DNA of 64,000 bases from Okeania sp. KiyG1 (GCF_014132355.1 NZ_BLZO01000113.1:1-64000), one strand, 5' to 3'. Positions 8,832 through 16,788 are shown, numbered from the stretch's first letter. The notes: generated by a model from the sequence alone, not told the origin. A program made the numbers and translations.

Positions 8832-10448
8832 ATGAATCTTATTAAACTTTTACTCAGCTATTCCCCTAAAAATTTTGCTTTGGCAGTATTGTCAGGTATC
8901 CTTAGTGGTGCTAGTGCAACAGGTCTAATTATTTTAATCAACAACGCATTAAGTCAGAGCTATTCATCAACAACTACTCTGGCTTGGCTTTTTGTAAGTC
9001 TCTGTCTCCTTCGAGTTATTACCAATTTTGCCTCTAGATTTTTTTTCATCTCTCTTTTAGAAGATTCTACCTTCCATTTACAAATGGATTTAGTTCGTAA
9101 AATTTTAGCATCTCCCCTACGTCAATTAGAAGAAATAGGAGTACCTCGTCTTTTAGCTACTTTTACTGAAGATATTGAAAAGATCGCCGACACAACTTCT
9201 ATTCTTCCTATTGTCTTGATTGACATTGCCATTTTATTCGGTTGTGGAATCTATGTTATTTGGCTATCTCCTACCGTATTTTTGATTGGTTTATGCCTTT
9301 TTATTTTAGGGTTATGTAGCTATTACTTATTAAAGAAAAAAGCCGAGTCCTGCTTTCAGTTAGCTCGAGAGCAGAAAGATAAACTAATTCGCCACTTCCA
9401 TACCATAATTAAGGGTAATAAAGAACTCAAACTAAATTATCAACGATGTAAATTATTTCTGAAACAGTATTTTGAAACTACTGCTGTATCTTATAAAGAT
9501 TATAATATTCGTGGTGAAAATATCTTTGCTGGTATGATTAGTTGGGGACAGATACTATTCTTTATTGTCATTGGTATCTTTCTATTTGCTCTGCCCAGAT
9601 TAATTAGTATCAATTCTGCTATTATATCTCACTATACTCTAGTTTTTATTTATGTTATGGCCCCTCTAGAACATGTGATTGGCTATCTTCCTAGATTAAG
9701 TAAGACTATAGTTTCTCTAAAAAATATTGATGATTTAGAGTTATCCGAACCAGTTAATTCCCAGCAAGAACACTCTCCCAATTTATTAGAATCAGTGGTT
9801 TCTTGGCAATGTTTAAAATTCATCGGTGTCACCCATGAATATGATAGAAAACTTGAAGAAAAAAAACCTATTATTGGTCCGATTGACTTGACATTTTATC
9901 CAGGGGAACTGGTTTTTATTATTGGCGGTAATGGTAGTGGTAAATCTACCCTCGCTAAATTAATTACCGGACTTTACACTCCTAAAAGTGGGGAAATTTA
10001 TCTAGATAATAATCTTATAGATTCTCAAAATAGAGAGTGGTATTGCCAACAATTTTCTGCTATTTTTTCTGATTTCCATCTATTTTATCCTTTATCGAGT
10101 ATAGAAAAAAAATGTGACTTGGATAACAAAATAAACTTTTATTTAGAAAAACTACAATTAGACGACAAGGTTAAAGTAAAAAACGGTGTTCTATCTAATA
10201 TGGATCTATCAACTGGACAGCGTAAACGCCTTGCTTTATTAGTTGCTTATCTCGAAGACAGACCAATATATTTATTCGATGAATGGGCTTCCGAGCAAGA
10301 TTATAAATTTAAGAAAATTTTCTATACTGAACTGCTACCAGAATTAAAGAGGCGAGGCAAAACTATACTGGTAATTAGCCATGATGATCAATATTTCGCT
10401 CTAGCAGACCGAATTATCAAACTTGAAAAAGGAAAAGTTATTAATTAA
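8832..10448 (+). CDS. Cyclic-peptide-export type ABC transporter (fused permease/ATPase), 538 aa
   Basis: Six predicted membrane helices lie in residues 1-290 (for example 16-38, 50-70, 125-167, 240-285). The ATPase half follows: Walker A GGNGSGKS near 365-372, signature LSTGQRKRL near 459-467, Walker B PIYLFDEW near 478-485 and the switch His in ISHDD near 517. The short ATPase with LSTGQRKRLALL and FDEWASEQD is typical of the SyrD/PvdE-like cyclic peptide exporters, which work as homodimers in the inner membrane and export peptides or siderophores. No synthetase or precursor peptide gene is adjacent; the next gene is an unrecognised protein with a 5' relic copy between them. The start ATG follows tacaactcaca without a strong Shine-Dalgarno. 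Confidence 0.85.
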   Translation: MNLIKLLLSYSPKNFALAVLSGILSGASATGLIILINNALSQSYSSTTTLAWLFVSLCLLRVITNFASRFFFISLLEDSTFHLQMDLVRKILASPLRQLEEIGVPRLLATFTEDIEKIADTTSILPIVLIDIAILFGCGIYVIWLSPTVFLIGLCLFILGLCSYYLLKKKAESCFQLAREQKDKLIRHFHTIIKGNKELKLNYQRCKLFLKQYFETTAVSYKDYNIRGENIFAGMISWGQILFFIVIGIFLFALPRLISINSAIISHYTLVFIYVMAPLEHVIGYLPRLSKTIVSLKNIDDLELSEPVNSQQEHSPNLLESVVSWQCLKFIGVTHEYDRKLEEKKPIIGPIDLTFYPGELVFIIGGNGSGKSTLAKLITGLYTPKSGEIYLDNNLIDSQNREWYCQQFSAIFSDFHLFYPLSSIEKKCDLDNKINFYLEKLQLDDKVKVKNGVLSNMDLSTGQRKRLALLVAYLEDRPIYLFDEWASEQDYKFKKIFYTELLPELKRRGKTILVISHDDQYFALADRIIKLEKGKVIN

Positions 10449-10525
10449 TCATATTTACCTTAAAAAAGACTAAAATTGTGACAGATGAATAAATATCTTT
10501 AAGCAGTTGAATCGAAACTATTATT

Positions 10526-10556
10526 TATAAAAGTTGGATGCTATCCAGCTTTTATA
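10526..10556 (+). terminator. Long hairpin after the ABC transporter gene
   Basis: TATAAAAG-T-TGGAT / ATCCA-G-CTTTTATA form a roughly 14-bp stem (one T-G pair) around gct, 78 bases after the transporter stop. It is not followed by a T-run (aaggtttc), so it may be a processing or stability structure rather than a standard rho-independent terminator. Confidence 0.4.
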
Positions 10557-10664
10557 AAGGTTTCTTGAAGTTGACTTCATAACATTGCAAATGAGGATAG
10601 GAATATCGTCTCCGGAACGAAGATAAATTGTAATGGAGAAAAAATTAACACACACAAATAAATT

Positions 10665-10760
10665 ATGAACAATTCAATTATCACATTAGTAGATGACCTA
10701 CCCAATGGTGGGATTACAGTTTAAGAATTACGCCCTTAGGTGGTAGGTTTTAAAGAGTAT
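10665..10760 (+). pseudogene. Relic of the 5' end of the 12790-13683 gene (19 codons then stop)
   Basis: From about 10597 to 10721 the DNA nearly matches 12722-12847: the same cgtctccggaac...aagataaattg leader, the same ATG, and the same first 19 codons MNNSIITLVDDLPNGGITV. It then runs into TAA, and only scraps (tggtaggtttt) of the remaining gene survive. This indicates that a second copy of the gene once stood here and most of it was deleted. Alternatively the short frame could be translated as a small peptide, but nothing supports that. Confidence 0.75.
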
Positions 10761-10790
10761 TTGTCAAATAAAATTAGAATTTTTAAGTTG

Positions 10791-10951
10791 AATAAAAAGT
10801 CATGCGTAGGTACGAACAACCCCCATTAAATACACAGTATCACAATTTTTTTGAGGATTCAAGGGAAAATCTCCCTGCGCCGCCGATTTTTTTAGTGCTT
10901 AACACAATGACAACTCGGTTGATGATGGTGGCGATCGCGGTGTGATTTGAT
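10791..10951 (+). repeat. First (upstream) copy of the 285-bp repeat family, left part
   Basis: Begins with aataaaaagtcatgcgtagg and continues with tacgaacaacccccattaaatacacagtatcacaa, the dispersed unit found five times in tandem at 13.9-15.3 kb. It carries a GCGATCGC site at 10931 and is interrupted at TTGAT (10947-10951) by the TnpB element; the unit resumes at about 12372 with tcaaagtctctatgg. Confidence 0.8.
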
Positions 10952-12370
10952 CTCAACGTTGGTTGAAGACCCGCGCTCTCCTCGTCGGGAGCGTCGTATG
11001 GGAAAAACAATCAATGTTGATATCTTACGCACAATGTGTTAAACTATGAAAAGTTAATCGGCTAACAGCAGATGGTTGAAAAGGCGTACAAATTCAGGTT
11101 CTATCCTACTCCAGAACAAGAAAGCTTGTTACGGAGGACTTTGGGCTGTGTTCGACTAATCTACAACAAAGCCTTAGCTGCTAGAACTCAAGCTTGGTAT
11201 AAACTCCAAGAGCGAGTAGGATTTGCTCAGACTTCAGCTATGCTTACCTCCTGGAAAAAACAGGATGACCTAGATTTTCTAAAAGAAGTCAGCAGTGTTC
11301 CATTGCAGCAAGGTTTGAGACATTTGCAAACTGCTTTTCCTTCGGAATGCTGCGCAAACACGAACTTTTTTAGTGGACGCGCCAAATACCCCAACTTTAA
11401 GAAAAAACGCAATGGTGGTAGTGCAGAGTTTACAAAATCTGCTTTTAAGTGGAAAGATGGTCAAGTCTACCTAGCTAAGTGTCCAGAGCCATTGCCTATT
11501 AGGTGGAGTAGACAATTGCCTAAGGGTTGTGTGCCAACTACGATAACGGTTAAACTTGACCCTTGTGGTAGGTGGTCTGTATCTTTGAGAGTTAATGACA
11601 CCAGAGATTTAACTCTCAAGCCAGTAACCAAACAAGTAGGTATTGACTTAGGAATCACTAGGCTATTAACTACCAGTGATGGAGAAAAGGTAGAGAACCC
11701 AAAGAATCTTCAGAAGCTACACAAAAAACTGAGATTAGCTCAAAAGTCCCTATCTAGAAAAACTAAGGGTTCTAATAACTATTACAAAGCCAGGCTGAAA
11801 GTAGCTAAGATACACGCCCGAATTAAAGATTCAAGACTTGACTACACCCATAAGCTGACCACTCAACTAATCAGAGAAAATCAAACTGTTGTGGTTGAGG
11901 ATTTAGCAGTAAAAAATATGGTCAAAAACCATAAGTTAGCTAGGGCAATAAGTGATGCTAATTGGTCCGAGTTAGTCAGGCAATTAGATTATAAGGCTAA
12001 ATGGTATGGACGGGAATTAATCAAAATTGATAGATATTTTCCCAGTTCTAAGCGTTGTTCTAATTGTGGTCATGTATTGGAGAAATTACCTCTAAATATT
12101 AGAGAGTGGGAATGCCCAGAATGTGCAGCTCACCATGATCGTGATCTTAACGCTGCAATAAATATTTTGCGGATGGGAACCCGCGTCGGCGTCAGACGCA
12201 AGGGAACGCCCACCAAGAAGGCTGCGGGACTCGCAGTGTCAGTCTGCGGAGCGACTGTAAGACCTGAAGAGATTACTCGGAGGGCGGGTGCTATGAGGCA
12301 GAAAGCCCCTAACAGCAATGCTAGGGAATCCCGCGCTGTCACGCAAGTGCAGCGTCGGGAGGATGTCAAT
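10952..12370 (+). mobile_element. IS200/IS605-type TnpB-only element (lineage B) inserted in a 285-bp repeat unit
   Basis: Comparison with the tandem repeat units shows where foreign DNA begins and ends: the repeat is left after TTGAT at 10951 and resumes near 12372. The left end has a TCAAC/GTTGA hairpin (10952 region) and a second GC-rich hairpin around 10974-11000. The right end terminates in GGAGGATGTCAAT. There is no target duplication, as expected of IS200/IS605 single-strand transposition. Only tnpB is carried, so mobility would need a TnpA in trans. Confidence 0.75.
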
Positions 12371-12421
12371 GCTCAAAGTCTCTATGGCAGAAATCTTTTC
12401 TTTGGATGCTTCATGGAATAA
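11072..12421 (+). CDS. tnpB: TnpB (lineage B) with a 7-residue micro-repeat insertion
   Basis: A 449-residue frame with MVEKAYKFRFYPTPEQ at the start (typical TnpB N-terminus), RuvC-I GIDLGIT, RuvC-II VVVEDLAVKNM, zinc ribbon CSNC/CPEC and Ruv[14 protein letters not shown]. The conserved protein probably ends functionally near residue 370; the last ~80 residues are translated from the omega-RNA region and, beyond about 12370, from flanking repeat DNA. Residues PSECCAN, between TAF and TNFF in the N-terminal domain, are encoded by a copy of the cctncggaatgctgcgcaaac micro-repeat, an in-frame 21-bp insertion. Whether the protein remains active is unknown; the catalytic residues are present. The ATG follows ggctaacagcag. 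Confidence 0.85.
   Translation: MVEKAYKFRFYPTPEQESLLRRTLGCVRLIYNKALAARTQAWYKLQERVGFAQTSAMLTSWKKQDDLDFLKEVSSVPLQQGLRHLQTAFPSECCANTNFFSGRAKYPNFKKKRNGGSAEFTKSAFKWKDGQVYLAKCPEPLPIRWSRQLPKGCVPTTITVKLDPCGRWSVSLRVNDTRDLTLKPVTKQVGIDLGITRLLTTSDGEKVENPKNLQKLHKKLRLAQKSLSRKTKGSNNYYKARLKVAKIHARIKDSRLDYTHKLTTQLIRENQTVVVEDLAVKNMVKNHKLARAISDANWSELVRQLDYKAKWYGRELIKIDRYFPSSKRCSNCGHVLEKLPLNIREWECPECAAHHDRDLNAAINILRMGTRVGVRRKGTPTKKAAGLAVSVCGATVRPEEITRRAGAMRQKAPNSNARESRAVTQVQRREDVNAQSLYGRNLFFGCFME
12180..12370 (+). ncRNA. Predicted omega-RNA of the lineage B TnpB element
   Basis: This segment is nearly identical at nucleotide level to the right end of the remnant at 58821-59030 (cccgcgtcggcgtcagacgc, ctgcgggactcgcagtgtca, ccctaacag...ctaggg, gcagcgtcgggaggatgtca). 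It is rich in complementary pairs, fitting a structured guide scaffold better than protein coding. It ends at GGAGGATGTCAAT; the following host sequence gctcaaagtctctatgg would be the guide. Boundaries at the 5' side are estimated. Confidence 0.55.
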
Positions 12422-12789
12422 TTTTTTTCTAACCTTACTGTATTGTTGGCGATCGCTTTTGAGTCCTTATATATACTTAGCTTGTAAAATGCTGTTTTTG
12501 TGTTGAATAAATAGTCATGCATGGGTACGAAGAACTCCCATTAAATACACAGTATCACAATTTTTTTGAGGATGCAAGGGAAAATCTCCCTGCGCCGCCG
12601 ATTTTTTCTAGTGCTTCACAGAATGATATTTTCCTTTACTTTATAAACTCTTGTAGGAATAGTAAAAGTAGAATTATTGTATTTGAACTACTTATCGGAA
12701 GATTTGCTCAATGCAAATAAGATAGAAATATCGTCTCCGGAACCAAGATAAATTGTAATGGAGAAAAAATTAACACAGACAAATAAATT
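12371..12789 (+). repeat. 285-bp-type repeat unit and leader of the orphan gene
   Basis: The resumed repeat (tcaaagtctctatggcagaaatc, HIP1 site near 12450, ttttgagtccttatatatac) is followed at 12506 by another unit start (aataaatagtcatgcatggg). From about 12720 comes the gene's own leader, cgtctccggaaccaagataaattgtaatggag, repeated at 10.6 kb. The aatggagaaaaa purine stretch before the ATG could be a ribosome binding site. Confidence 0.65.
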
Positions 12790-13683
12790 ATGAACAATTC
12801 AATTATCACATTAGTAGATGACCTACCCAATGGTGGGATTACAGTTTCAGCATTACGCGCTCTAGATTTCATCGTACCTGGAGAATGGAACAATTTAGTA
12901 GGTTTTAGAAATACTGTTCGTAAAGTAACTGGCGAAGAAGACTTAGAAAGGATTCAAAAAATCAGTGAGCGTGCTTTGTGGATATATAATGACGAATCTC
13001 AAGGTTATCAGGGCGCTATCTGGGCCTACCAAACCCTGGATAAAGCTGATGCTGCTATGGGTGCCGCAGCAATGGCCAACAAAATTGGTGAAAAAATCTC
13101 TTTCCTCAGTTTCCTGAATAAATTAACCCCATCAGCAGATAAAACTCAGGCAGTTGATTTAGCGATTAAGGTGGTGGGTGAGTTGGTTGCTTTCTGCAAA
13201 TTAAATGGAATGCCAACTAGAGAAAGTTTAGGAGATTTTTCGGCAGCTTTGGCAGAAGAATATAGTGGACCTTCTTTGATGCGAATGGTTGCTTTGGTGT
13301 GTTTTGATGGGTTGATTCCTTTGGGACCTGATTTTGTCGATCGCGTGGGAGATATTATTGGGGGAATGAGTTCTGCTGGTTTGCAACAAAATCCTTTGTT
13401 TCAGAAGGTAAATAATTTGATTCCTGGTGATAGTACCCAGGGTAAGCTTGATTTTATTGGTAATAGTTTTGATTCGGTTAGGGGTTGGATGAGTAATTTA
13501 GTTTCATCGCAAGGATTAGACCCTCAAATGATTATCGATCATTTACAAGGTTTTGTTGACATTGCTGATGATAAGTTGGATTATTTGGCGGCTTTTCTTG
13601 ATTTGACTACTAATTATTTTGAACATACTGGTACTCAAACTGTTGCTCGTCGTTTGATTTTGCAAGCGGCTGAGGAAGTTTGA
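12790..13683 (+). CDS. Unrecognised 297-aa soluble protein with its own repeat family
   Basis: I do not recognise the family. The protein has no signal peptide or membrane helix. It looks largely alpha-helical, with Ala/Leu-rich amphipathic segments (about 75-125 and 255-297), no clear nucleotide-binding or metal motif and two Cys. The N-terminus MNNSIITLVDDLPNGGITVSALRALDF is followed by VPGEWNNLVGFRNTVRKVTG. A decayed 5' copy lies 2.1 kb upstream, showing past gene duplication. It sits between units of the 285-bp repeat family, with five units directly downstream. Its codon use and openness suggest a real, conserved gene. The upstream ABC exporter may or may not be related in function. Confidence 0.75.
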   Translation: MNNSIITLVDDLPNGGITVSALRALDFIVPGEWNNLVGFRNTVRKVTGEEDLERIQKISERALWIYNDESQGYQGAIWAYQTLDKADAAMGAAAMANKIGEKISFLSFLNKLTPSADKTQAVDLAIKVVGELVAFCKLNGMPTRESLGDFSAALAEEYSGPSLMRMVALVCFDGLIPLGPDFVDRVGDIIGGMSSAGLQQNPLFQKVNNLIPGDSTQGKLDFIGNSFDSVRGWMSNLVSSQGLDPQMIIDHLQGFVDIADDKLDYLAAFLDLTTNYFEHTGTQTVARRLILQAAEEV

Positions 13684-13920
13684 ACAATTAATAATTAATA
13701 ATTAATAATTAATAATTAATAAATACATCTCCTTGAAAAGAAGAGGATTGATGCGGTAGGGAAAATTTTTTCTTCTCTTGGTCGATTGGATATGTGGTCT
13801 CATGGATATGACTCTGAGACCTCGTCATCCCTCGACCACTTTTTTTCTCCTTTAATTGTTGGCGATCGCTTTTGAGTCTCTATATATATGCTTAGTTGAT
13901 AAAATGCTGTTTTGCTGTTG
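13684..13920. repeat. aattaataattaataa tract and dispersed hairpin repeat
   Basis: Directly after the stop comes an aataattaataattaataatt tract, then aagaagaggattga, ttcttctcttggtcgattggatatg, a variant loop (tggtctcatggatatgactctgagacc) and the closing arm ccctcgaccactttttttctcc. The hairpin with following T-run could terminate the orphan gene's transcript. Confidence 0.6.
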
Positions 13921-15300
13921 AATAAAAAGTCATGCGTAGGTACGAGCAACCCCCAATAATTACATACTACTATGATTTTTTTCCCGATGCAAGGTATTTT
14001 TCCTTCCATCGCCGACTTTTTTGTAGCTCCACAAAATGCAGATTTTCTAATTCTTGCATTTGTGGCAAAATTCTTGTCTGTCGTTAATTTTCTTCTTTGG
14101 TGCTTCACAGAATGAAATATATTTAAGCGATCGCGACAGCGGAACGGAGTTCTATCGCTTCTACTAGCTTACAAATCATCCGTACATCTGTGGCAAAATC
14201 TCTATCTTGCTTTTGCGTTGAATAAAAAGTCATGCGTAGGTACGAGCAACCCCCAATAATTACATACTACTATGATTTTTTTCCCGATGCAAGGGGATAT
14301 TACTACGGTTTTGGTGCTTCACAGAATGAGTTATTGGTTTGTGATGGTAGCGATCGCTCTGTGAGTTTATTTATTAAAGTCTCTATGGGAGAAATCTTTT
14401 CTTTTGGTGCTTCACACAATGATTTTGGCTTCTGATGTGATTGTTGGCGTACGCTTTTGAGTCTCTATATATACTTAGTTTATTAAATGCTGTTTTTATG
14501 TTGAATAAAAAGTCATGCGTAGGTACGAGCTAACCCCAATAATTACATACTACTATGATTTTTTTAGGGATGCAAGGGGAATATCCTGCCGTTTTTTTTG
14601 GTGCTTCACAGAATGAATAATTGGTTTGTGATGGCAGCGATCGCTCTGTGAGTTTATTTATCAAAGTCTCTATGGGAGAAATCTTTTCTTTTGGTGCTTC
14701 ACACAATGATTTTGGCTTCTGATGTGATTATCGGCGTACGCTTTTGAGTCTCTATATATACTTAGTTTATTAAATGCTGTTTTTATGTTGAATAAAAAGT
14801 CATGTGTAGGTACGAGCAACCCCCAATAATTACATACTACTATGATTTTTTTAGGGATGCAAGGGGAATATCCTGCCTATTTTTTTGGTGCTTCACAGAA
14901 TGAGTGATTGGTTTGTGATGGTAGCGATCGCTCTGTGAGTTTATTTATCAAAGTCTCTATGGGAGAAATCTTTTCTTTTGGTGCTTCACACAATGATTTT
15001 GGCTTCTGATGTGATTGTTGGCGTACGCTTTTGAGTCTCTATATATACTACTCACTTGTAAAATGCTGTTTTTGCGTTGAATAAAAAGTCATGTGTAGGT
15101 ACGAACGACCCCCAATGATTACATACTACCATGATTTTTTTAGGGATGCAAGGGGAATATCCTGCCGTTTTTTTTGGTGCTTCACAGAATGCAGAATCAG
15201 ATTAATCATCTGTGCATCCGTGGCAAAATCCTTGTCTTGCCCTGACTTCTCCCACTCTAAAAAAAATTTTCCCGCTCCAGGAGAGGGAAAGAAAAAAGAA
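13921..15300 (+). repeat. Five tandem ~285-300-bp repeat units
   Basis: Unit starts (aataaaaagtcatgygtagg) lie at 13921, 14221, 14504, 14791 and 15080, spacings 300, 283, 287 and 289. Each unit contains tacgagc(a/t)acccccaataattac, a tatgatttttt tract, gatgcaagg, two copies of ggtgcttcacaNaatga, a GCGATCGC site in most, caaagtctctatgggag and gagtctctatatatac. Two further units lie at 10791 and 12506. Short frames beginning at the ATG in the unit start (M-x-RYE-x-x-P...) occur in every copy but differ by mostly amino-acid-changing substitutions and end at different places, so protein coding is doubtful. Confidence 0.85.
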
Positions 15301-15381
15301 AAATAGACTAAAGGGGCAAAAGAGGAAAAGAGAAAAGGGCTACAGAGTTATCCCGCCTGAACACACAATACGAAAACCAAT

Positions 15382-15456
15382 ATAGTTGCCGAGGTCGTCG
15401 CGCCTAACGTCGTAGCTGCGATACGCGGAACGGCAGTAATAAGGATAGCTGATCCA
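15382..15456 (-). other. Candidate DGR variable region in the FGE domain
   Basis: Codons after RGGSW are ATC AGC TAT CCT TAT TAC, then TGC CGT TCC GCG, TAT, CGC, AGC TAC GAC GTT, AGG CGC GAC, and GAC CTC GGC AAC TAT before IGFR. The surface positions are all NNY codons, and the fixed positions (P, CRSA, RRD, IGF) spell the usual framework of FGE-type DGR targets. NNY at chosen sites is what A-specific mutagenesis of AAY template codons yields. The stretch is visibly more GC-rich than its surroundings. No template repeat or reverse transcriptase was found in this window, so both would lie elsewhere. Confidence 0.7.
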
Positions 15457-16500
15457 GGAACCGCCCCGCAGCAGAGGATAAGAATCATTTCCATCTAACC
15501 AAACACTTCCATCTGTAGGTGCACCTTCATAGTTATCGTGCCAATCATCAGCACACCATTCCCAGACATTGCCGTGCATATCGTATAAACCAAAACTATT
15601 GGGTGGAAAAATTCCCACATCTGTTGTTTCTTGACGATATTTTCCTTCCGGTTCATCAGCATAAGTATAGTTGCCATTAAAGTTAGCTAACTCAGACGTT
15701 ATAGTTTTGCCAAAATAAAATGGTGTGGAAGTTCTAGCTCGACAAGCATATTCCCACTGACTCTCAGTTGGTAAACTATATTTTTTACCTGTTATTTGCG
15801 AGAGTTTCTGACAAAATTTTGTGGCGTTGTTCCAACTTACTCTTTCTACAGGACGGTTTGTACCTTTAAACCTAGAAGGATTATTTTCATTTCTAGTTCT
15901 CATAATCACCTGCCAAAAATTCTTTTTTCCCATAACTGCTTGCCACTGTGCTTGAGTGACTAGATACTTTCCCATGAAAAATTCTGGTACATCTACATAA
16001 TGTTGTGGACTTTCACTATCCCTTCTCTTTGCTTCTGTCTCTGGAGACCCCATGAGAAATCTACCTGCGGGAATTTTTACCATTTCTAGGGTGACTCCAT
16101 TACCGAGGTTTTCTGTCATTACTTCTGCTTGATGTTGACGGCGACTGATTATTTCTCCTCTGGTATTTACTGTCACAGTCTTAAATTTTTGAATGGAAAT
16201 ATTTTTAGTAGAGGCAGATGCCAATATTGTTTTTGCTGGTTTTGTCATTGGTATGGGTGTGGGTTTTAGTATGGGTAGAGGTTGTTGTTGAGGAGAAGGA
16301 ACTGCTAATACTGTTCCTTCTTGAAAATGGGCAAATAGTTTTGGTATTTGGTCTGAGTCTTTGCCTCGTTTGTATAGGGTTTCTGCTTCTGTTTCAAATA
16401 ATCTTTGGGCAATAGCTAACACTCCTGGGTCTGAGCTTTTGGGTGATAGATGTTTGACTACACATTTTGGTTTGCCTGGTAAGTCTAAATCTTCAGCTAA

Positions 16501-16703
16501 CGGGACTTACACAAAAAAGCAGCAAAAAATAGCCTCAAATATAGACAGCTAGAGGATTTTACGTGGAAAAGATATAATTCCTTTATTGGCAAGGGTTCTA
16601 GCAATTTTTAGGGTTTTGACGTAATTCCCTTGCCTAGACTGACTTTTCCTGGGTCATGCTGCGCAAACAAGCATTTTTCTGTTCTGAAAATGTGTAAGTC
16701 CCA
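16501..16703. mobile_element. 203-bp MITE (family 1, TIR CGGGACTTACACA), copy 1
   Basis: The ends GGGACTTACACA and TGTGTAAGTCCC are perfect 12-bp inverted repeats, flanked by the direct repeat CTAA (16497-16500 and 16704-16707). Removing the element and one CTAA restores the kinase reading frame (DTYL|AEDLD), which proves insertion. The interior includes attcctttattggcaaggg and a micro-repeat (gtcatgctgcgcaaacaagc). Copy 2 is at 45627-45830. The CTAA/TTAG 4-bp duplication resembles the YTAR targets of IS5-group elements; that link is inference. Confidence 0.9.
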
Positions 16704-16788
16704 CTAAGTAGGTATCTCCGAATCCTCGACTTCCTAGAGTGTCTATTATTTTGTATCGTTGTCTCAGAATTTTTCCAGACTGTATCAT

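Larger units (their letters stand above)
15340..16788 (-). pseudogene. Kinase N-lobe/FGE-sulfatase fusion, DGR-type variable protein, interrupted by a MITE
   Basis: The 3' part, open from GTG at 16422 (360 aa), has a formylglycine-generating-enzyme/sulfatase-modifying (C-type-lectin-like) domain: GNGVTLEMVKIPAGRFLMGS near 107, PVERVSWNNATKFC, LPTESQWEYACRA, DMHGNVWEWCADDW and LRGGSW...CRSA...GFRIV. Upstream, after removing the 203-bp MITE and one copy of its 4-bp duplication, the frame extends to ATG at 16788 and encodes a cyanobacterial Ser/Thr kinase N-lobe (TLGSRGFGDTYLAEDLD, KCVVKHL, RRLFETEA-like helix, QIPKLFAHFQEG). The rest of the kinase is absent, so the ancestral protein already lacked a C-lobe. 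Stops inside the MITE (TGA, TAA on this strand) separate the parts; only a GTG/TTG start could express the FGE half. Confidence 0.8.

Noticed and set aside
13921-15300. DGR template repeat inside the 285-bp array
   Set aside because: No stretch there matches the GC-rich framework of the variable region (cgttccgcg, ggttttcg), so it cannot be its template.
13921-15306. Short frames (67-71 codons) in the 285-bp repeats as real genes
   Set aside because: They occur because an ATG is part of the repeat; lengths and downstream sequences differ among units. Reported as repeat and as a low-score finding only.
15340-16422. A genuine formylglycine-generating enzyme acting on sulfatases
   Set aside because: The fold is FGE-like, but the NNY variable region and kinase fusion fit a ligand-binding DGR target; no sulfatase gene is nearby.
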